Below the pieces are notes generated by a model. The model saw nothing but the letters and a program-made list of their open reading frames with translations. It did no database searches and was not told the DNA's origin. From Betaproteobacteria bacterium (GTDB lineage Bacteria > Pseudomonadota > Gammaproteobacteria > Burkholderiales > Burkholderiaceae), in NCBI GenBank assembly GCA_013205155.1, contig JABMMT010000081.1:1-9715 (forward strand): a DNA stretch of 9,715 nt. The letters run 5' to 3'. The stretch's first letter is position 1; each line of letters starts with the position of its first letter. Shown in pieces: positions 6,188-9,715 of this stretch. The position numbers and the translations under genes are program-made.

Positions 6188-7549
6188 TTAGGCTTTTTTG
6201 CTCAAATCTAGCTGTTCTAAATCTTGCTTGTAGACCAACAAGGGCTTGCCACCCTCAGCAATACTAGCTTCATCGATCACCACCTTCTGGACATTCTTCA
6301 AAGATGGCAAATCGTACATCACATCCATTAAAGATCCTTCAAGAATAGATCGTAGACCGCGAGCACCGGTTTTGCGAGCTATGGCTTTTTTGGCAATGGC
6401 AGAAAGGGCTTCAAGACGAACTTCAAGCTCAGAGCCTTCCATTGTTAGAAGTGCCTGATATTGCTTAACTAAGGCATTTTTGGGTTCAGTCAGAATCTGA
6501 ATCAGGGCTGACTCATCTAATTGCACCAATGTTGCTACTACAGGTAAACGACCAATTAATTCTGGGATCAGACCAAACTTAATGAGATCCTCTGGTTCAA
6601 CTTCTATCAATAGGTCACTGATACCGCGATCGTCTTTACCGGGTACAGCAGCATTAAATCCAATACCCGTTTTTGCAGTGCGTTGTTGAATCACTTTCTC
6701 AAGACCGTCAAATGCACCACCGCAAATAAATAGAATGTTGGTGGTGTCTACTTGTAGGAAATCTTGATTGGGATGCTTACGTCCACCTTGCGGAGGCACA
6801 GAAGCCATCGTACCTTCTACAAGCTTTAGCAAAGCTTGTTGTACGCCTTCACCCGAAACATCACGGGTAATCGATGGATTATCAGATTTACGAGAAATTT
6901 TATCGATCTCATCGATATACACTATGCCTCGCTGTGCTTTTTCAACGTTATAGTCGCAGGCCTGTAATAACTTTTGGATAATGTTTTCAACATCCTCACC
7001 AACATAACCTGCTTCAGTTAGTGTAGTGGCATCAGCCATTACAAAAGGCACCTCTAGCATGCGGGCCAAGGTTTGCGCTAATAATGTTTTTCCTGAGCCA
7101 GTAGGTCCGATCAATAAAATATTACTTTTAGCCAGCTCAACACCATCAACCATTGCTTTAGCAGGTAATTTCGATTCCTTTTTATCGCTACCCTCCACTG
7201 GCTTACCGTCTTTATCTAATTTTTCTTTTTTAGGCTTAGGTAGATATTGCAAACGCTTGTAGTGGTTATATACCGCGACAGCCAAAGTCTTCTTGGCATG
7301 ATCTTGGCCAATGACATACTGGTCTAGATTTTCACGAATCTGATGTGGGGTTGGTAGGGATTCAGTTCCTGATTCTTTAGGAAGCTTAGCTATTTCTTCT
7401 TGGATGATGTCGGTACATAAATCAATACATTCATCGCAGATAAACACAGAGGGGCCAGCAATTAACTTCTTGACCTCGTGTTGGCTTTTGCCACAAAAGG
7501 AGCAATACAACACTTTTTCTGTCGTACTAGTAGAGTTGATATCGCTCAA
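6188..7549 (-). CDS. clpX: ATP-dependent Clp protease ATP-binding subunit ClpX
   Basis: ClpX unfolds tagged substrates and threads them into ClpP in the cytoplasm. The N-terminal zinc domain has Cys16, Cys19, Cys38 and Cys41. The AAA+ module shows Walker A GPTGSGKT (148-155), pore loop GYVGE (181-185), Walker B IVYIDEID (209-216), the RKH loop (257-259), arginine finger Arg334 in LIGRLP and sensor-2 Arg397 in GARGLR. The ClpP-docking IGF loop is present (296-298). At 453 residues it is about 29 longer than E. coli ClpX. The extra sequence is a Lys-rich stretch at about 104-133, between zinc domain and AAA+ core. The start is TTG: an in-frame TAG lies nine bases farther upstream and no ATG or GTG comes before the zinc domain except a GTG at residue 13, three codons before the first cysteine. 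TAGG, eight bases before TTG, is a weak ribosome binding site. It follows clpP by 27 bp. Confidence 0.98.
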   Translation of the reverse strand: MSDINSTSTTEKVLYCSFCGKSQHEVKKLIAGPSVFICDECIDLCTDIIQEEIAKLPKESGTESLPTPHQIRENLDQYVIGQDHAKKTLAVAVYNHYKRLQYLPKPKKEKLDKDGKPVEGSDKKESKLPAKAMVDGVELAKSNILLIGPTGSGKTLLAQTLARMLEVPFVMADATTLTEAGYVGEDVENIIQKLLQACDYNVEKAQRGIVYIDEIDKISRKSDNPSITRDVSGEGVQQALLKLVEGTMASVPPQGGRKHPNQDFLQVDTTNILFICGGAFDGLEKVIQQRTAKTGIGFNAAVPGKDDRGISDLLIEVEPEDLIKFGLIPELIGRLPVVATLVQLDESALIQILTEPKNALVKQYQALLTMEGSELEVRLEALSAIAKKAIARKTGARGLRSILEGSLMDVMYDLPSLKNVQKVVIDEASIAEGGKPLLVYKQDLEQLDLSKKA

Positions 7550-7576
7550 GTGTTCTGCCTAAGTTTCTGATGAGAA

Positions 7577-8200
7577 TTAAGGGCGCTTATCGATAACTTT
7601 ATCGATCAGGCCATATTCGCGGGCTTGCTCAGCTGACATAAAATTATCGCGATCCGTATCTTTTGCAATCGTTTCAATTGTTTGGCCTGTACGATCAGCC
7701 AAGATCTGATTTAATCTCTCCCGCAGATAGAGAATTTCTCGTGCTTGAATTTCAATATCCGATGCTTGACCACGAGCACCGCCTAGGGGTTGATGAATCA
7801 TTACACGTGAATTAGGAAGCGCGTAACGCTTGTCTTTTTCGCCTGCACACAATAAAAATGCCCCCATGCTAGCAGCCATCCCCATACACAAAGTGCTGAC
7901 ATGAGGCTTAATAAATTGCATAGTGTCATAAATTGCTAGACCAGCAGATACTGATCCACCAGGAGAGTTGATGTACAAAGAAATTTCTTTATCTGGATTT
8001 TCACTCTCGAGAAATAATAACTGCGCGATCACTAAGTTAGCCGTCTGATCATTTACTTCACCAACCAAAAAGACAACCCGCTCTCTTAATAAGCGTGAGT
8101 AAATATCATATGCACGCTCACCTCTTCCAGAGGTTTCAATCACCATCGGAACCAAACCTAAAGCCTGAGGTTCTAAATTTTCAGATTGAAAACGATTCAT
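7577..8200 (-). CDS. clpP: ATP-dependent Clp protease proteolytic subunit ClpP
   Basis: The 207 residues equal the length of the E. coli precursor. The catalytic triad falls at the same precursor positions: Ser111 in GMAASMGAF, His136 in MIHQP and Asp185 in DTDRDNFMS. The oxyanion-side SPGGSVSAG (79-87) is intact. By comparison with E. coli, a short propeptide would be removed near residue 14, leaving a chain starting close to LVPMVIE. ClpP forms a two-ring 14-mer that degrades proteins delivered by ClpX, encoded next on the same strand. It lies 42 bp after tig with no terminator, so co-transcription with tig and clpX is likely. AAAGGG sits about eight bases before the ATG. Confidence 0.98.
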   Translation of the reverse strand: MNRFQSENLEPQALGLVPMVIETSGRGERAYDIYSRLLRERVVFLVGEVNDQTANLVIAQLLFLESENPDKEISLYINSPGGSVSAGLAIYDTMQFIKPHVSTLCMGMAASMGAFLLCAGEKDKRYALPNSRVMIHQPLGGARGQASDIEIQAREILYLRERLNQILADRTGQTIETIAKDTDRDNFMSAEQAREYGLIDKVIDKRP

Positions 8201-8242
8201 GATGAAAGCCCTTTAAGAGTAATGGATGGTAACTAAATAATA

Positions 8243-9580
8243 TTAGTTAAGTTTGCTTAATTCTTCAAAGCTTACGGCTTTATCGGTAACTTTAGCAAGC
8301 GATGTGAAGTACTTAATAACATTATCTTCTAGAACTAGATTTTCGATATCCTTAAGACGGCTTGGGTTGCTATAGAACCAACGAACAACCTCTTTAGGAT
8401 CTTCATAGGTAGCAGCTTGTTCATCAATTTCAGCTTTAATTTGATCCGCAGTAGCAGATAAGTTTTGCTTCTTGACCAATTCACTCAAAATGAGACCTAA
8501 ACGAACGCGCTTTAGGGCTTGATCTGCAAATATTTCTACTGGAATTGGGGCGTCTTTAGCGTTCGGAACACCACGTTGCATGAGATCCTGGCGCGCGCCC
8601 TCTACTAAGCGCTCTTGCTCCGAGCTTACTAAAGATCTTGGAACATCTAATTCACATAAGAAATTGAGCTTATCCATCACTTCACCTTTCAATAATGAAG
8701 TGATACGTCTATTCACTTCACGATCAAGATTTTCTTTGACTTCTGCACGCATCTTAGTAACACCACCATCGGCAACTCCCATTGATAAAGCGAATGCATC
8801 ATCAACGACTGGCATATGCGGCCAATTAACCAACTTAATAGAGATTGTGAACTCAGCTGTTTTCCCAGCAACATCTTTACCGTGGTAATCAGCTGGAAAA
8901 CTTAATTGAAATGATTTACTATCGCCTGCTTTTAGGCCAAGGGTTGCCGACTCAAATTCTGGAAGCATTCGACCTTCACCCAAAACATACTCGAAATTTT
9001 CAGCCTTACCACCTGCGAACTCGACACCATCAATTTTGCCAACGAAGTCAATGACAACCTGATCACCAGCTTGAGCTGCAGTATTAGCACCGCCATCGCC
9101 ATGGTCACCGGCTTGGCCACGTGGATGGTAATGTACATGCTGTTTACGCAAGACATCGATAGCGCGATCTATTTCAGCATCGCCAATATCTGTAGTGTAT
9201 TTGCTGACTTCTGCCTTTGAAAAATCGCCAATCTTCACCTCTGGCAATACTTCAAAGAAAGCATCAAATATGACCTTGTCAGCATTAAGCTCGCTTTTGG
9301 GTTCAAGACGAGGTTGGCCAGCGAGCGCTAACCCTTCTTTTTTGGACTCTTCATAAAAGAGCTCTGCGGCTTTATCAAATTGAAGTTCAAAATCAACTTG
9401 CATGCCATGCTGTTTTTCAACTATGTTCTTGGGAACTTTACCAGGGCGAAAGCCCGCCATTTTCATGGTCTTGCCCATTTTTGATAAGCGAGTTTCACGT
9501 GCTTTTGCCAAATCGGCGCGAGCGAATTCCAAAGTCATTTTGCGTTCCAGGGAACCTAAGTTTTCTATTTGCACAGCCAT
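8243..9580 (-). CDS. tig: Trigger factor, ribosome-bound chaperone and peptidyl-prolyl isomerase
   Basis: Trigger factor docks on ribosomal protein L23 at the exit tunnel and shields new chains. The ribosome-binding domain carries the signature GFRPGKVPK (43-51). The FKBP-type domain spans about 155-250, with the VIDFVGKIDGVEFAGGKAE run at its start. The C-terminal chaperone domain fills the rest, including the conserved YEDPKEVVRWFYSNP (392-406). Length is 445 residues against 432 in E. coli. Most of the excess is a Gly/His/Ala-rich insertion at about residues 152-169, just before the FKBP core, containing QAGD twice. The ATG at 9580 is preceded by GAGACGAGA, a moderate ribosome binding site. 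It lies 57 bp downstream of tRNA-Leu on the same strand, and no clear terminator or strong promoter is seen between, so some read-through from the tRNA is possible. Confidence 0.98.
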   Translation of the reverse strand: MAVQIENLGSLERKMTLEFARADLAKARETRLSKMGKTMKMAGFRPGKVPKNIVEKQHGMQVDFELQFDKAAELFYEESKKEGLALAGQPRLEPKSELNADKVIFDAFFEVLPEVKIGDFSKAEVSKYTTDIGDAEIDRAIDVLRKQHVHYHPRGQAGDHGDGGANTAAQAGDQVVIDFVGKIDGVEFAGGKAENFEYVLGEGRMLPEFESATLGLKAGDSKSFQLSFPADYHGKDVAGKTAEFTISIKLVNWPHMPVVDDAFALSMGVADGGVTKMRAEVKENLDREVNRRITSLLKGEVMDKLNFLCELDVPRSLVSSEQERLVEGARQDLMQRGVPNAKDAPIPVEIFADQALKRVRLGLILSELVKKQNLSATADQIKAEIDEQAATYEDPKEVVRWFYSNPSRLKDIENLVLEDNVIKYFTSLAKVTDKAVSFEELSKLN

Positions 9581-9637
9581 TCTCGTCTCTTAATTAAAGA
9601 TCAGGTTATGTGAAGTCCAGGCCAAGTAGTAATCTTT

Positions 9638-9715
9638 TGGTGCGAGGAGGGGGACTCGAACCCCCACACCATTTCTGGCGTCAGGACCTAAACCTGGTGC
9701 GTCTACCAATTTCGC
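9638..9715 (-). tRNA. tRNA-Leu (anticodon UAG), 5' end cut by the window edge
   Basis: On the minus strand the window begins inside the D-arm (GCG, loop with TTGGTAG, CGC). About nine 5' bases are missing, namely the acceptor strand, expected GCGAGGA, plus two linker bases. The anticodon loop TTTAGGT shows TAG at 9690-9688. A long variable arm (CGCC/GGTG) marks it as class II. The T-arm is GGGGG-TTCGAGT-CCCCC, the acceptor end is TCCTCGC, and A plus CCA are encoded (9641-9638). The lowest anticodon-stem pair is C27-A43, a mismatch (9697 and 9681). It decodes CUA and other CUN leucine codons. Confidence 0.95.

Noticed and set aside
8932..9156. A 74-codon frame on the minus strand inside tig
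   Set aside because: It is out of frame with the strongly conserved tig sequence, low in complexity and without a family match.
9638..9715. tRNA-Leu as the attachment site of an integrated element
   Set aside because: The tRNA 3' end is followed directly by tig with no integrase or repeated tRNA fragment in the window.
1..9715. A defence system, CRISPR array, transposon or new gene cassette
   Set aside because: Every long open frame is a recognised housekeeping gene, gaps are short, and no spaced repeats, transposase motifs or base-composition break were seen by eye.

Overview
The window is an AT-leaning stretch of a bacterial chromosome, almost all of it coding and almost all on the minus strand. 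Protein sequence and gene order point to a betaproteobacterium of the family Burkholderiaceae. The short PpiD, the modest GC and the order tRNA-Leu, tig, clpP, clpX, lon, tRNA-Val, ppiD look most like a freshwater Polynucleobacter-type genome. The genus is inferred from remembered families, not from a search.

Right to centre (9715 down to 3565, minus strand): the 3' part of a tRNA-Leu(UAG) gene is followed by tig (trigger factor), clpP, clpX and lon. This is the classic protein quality-control cluster: a ribosome-bound chaperone, a peptidase with its unfoldase, and a second ATP-dependent protease. tig, clpP and clpX are separated by only 42 and 27 bp with no terminator, so they are probably one transcript. 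lon has its own 190-bp upstream region holding a very good heat-shock (sigma-32 type) promoter, phased A-tracts just upstream of it and a hairpin in the presumed leader.

Centre (3564 to 1820, minus): tRNA-Val(UAC), then ppiD, which encodes an inner-membrane periplasmic chaperone. In E. coli hupB (HU) lies between lon and ppiD. Here that slot holds the tRNA. The PpiD is about 140 residues short because the whole parvulin domain is absent.

Left (1808 to 1): tesA (+) encodes an exported SGNH esterase/thioesterase. It diverges from ybbA (-), an ABC ATPase, across a 29-bp gap that can be read as a two-way promoter with a shared -10. tesA and ybbA are also divergent neighbours in E. coli, but the permease gene ybbP does not follow. 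Instead the start of purL (purine synthesis) lies 21 bp after ybbA and runs off the left edge.

There are no mobile elements, CRISPR arrays, phage genes or foreign-looking islands. I see no undescribed multi-gene system. The points of interest are lineage-specific changes in well-known proteins (PpiD domain loss, insertions in ClpX and trigger factor) and the regulatory architecture of lon and of tesA/ybbA.
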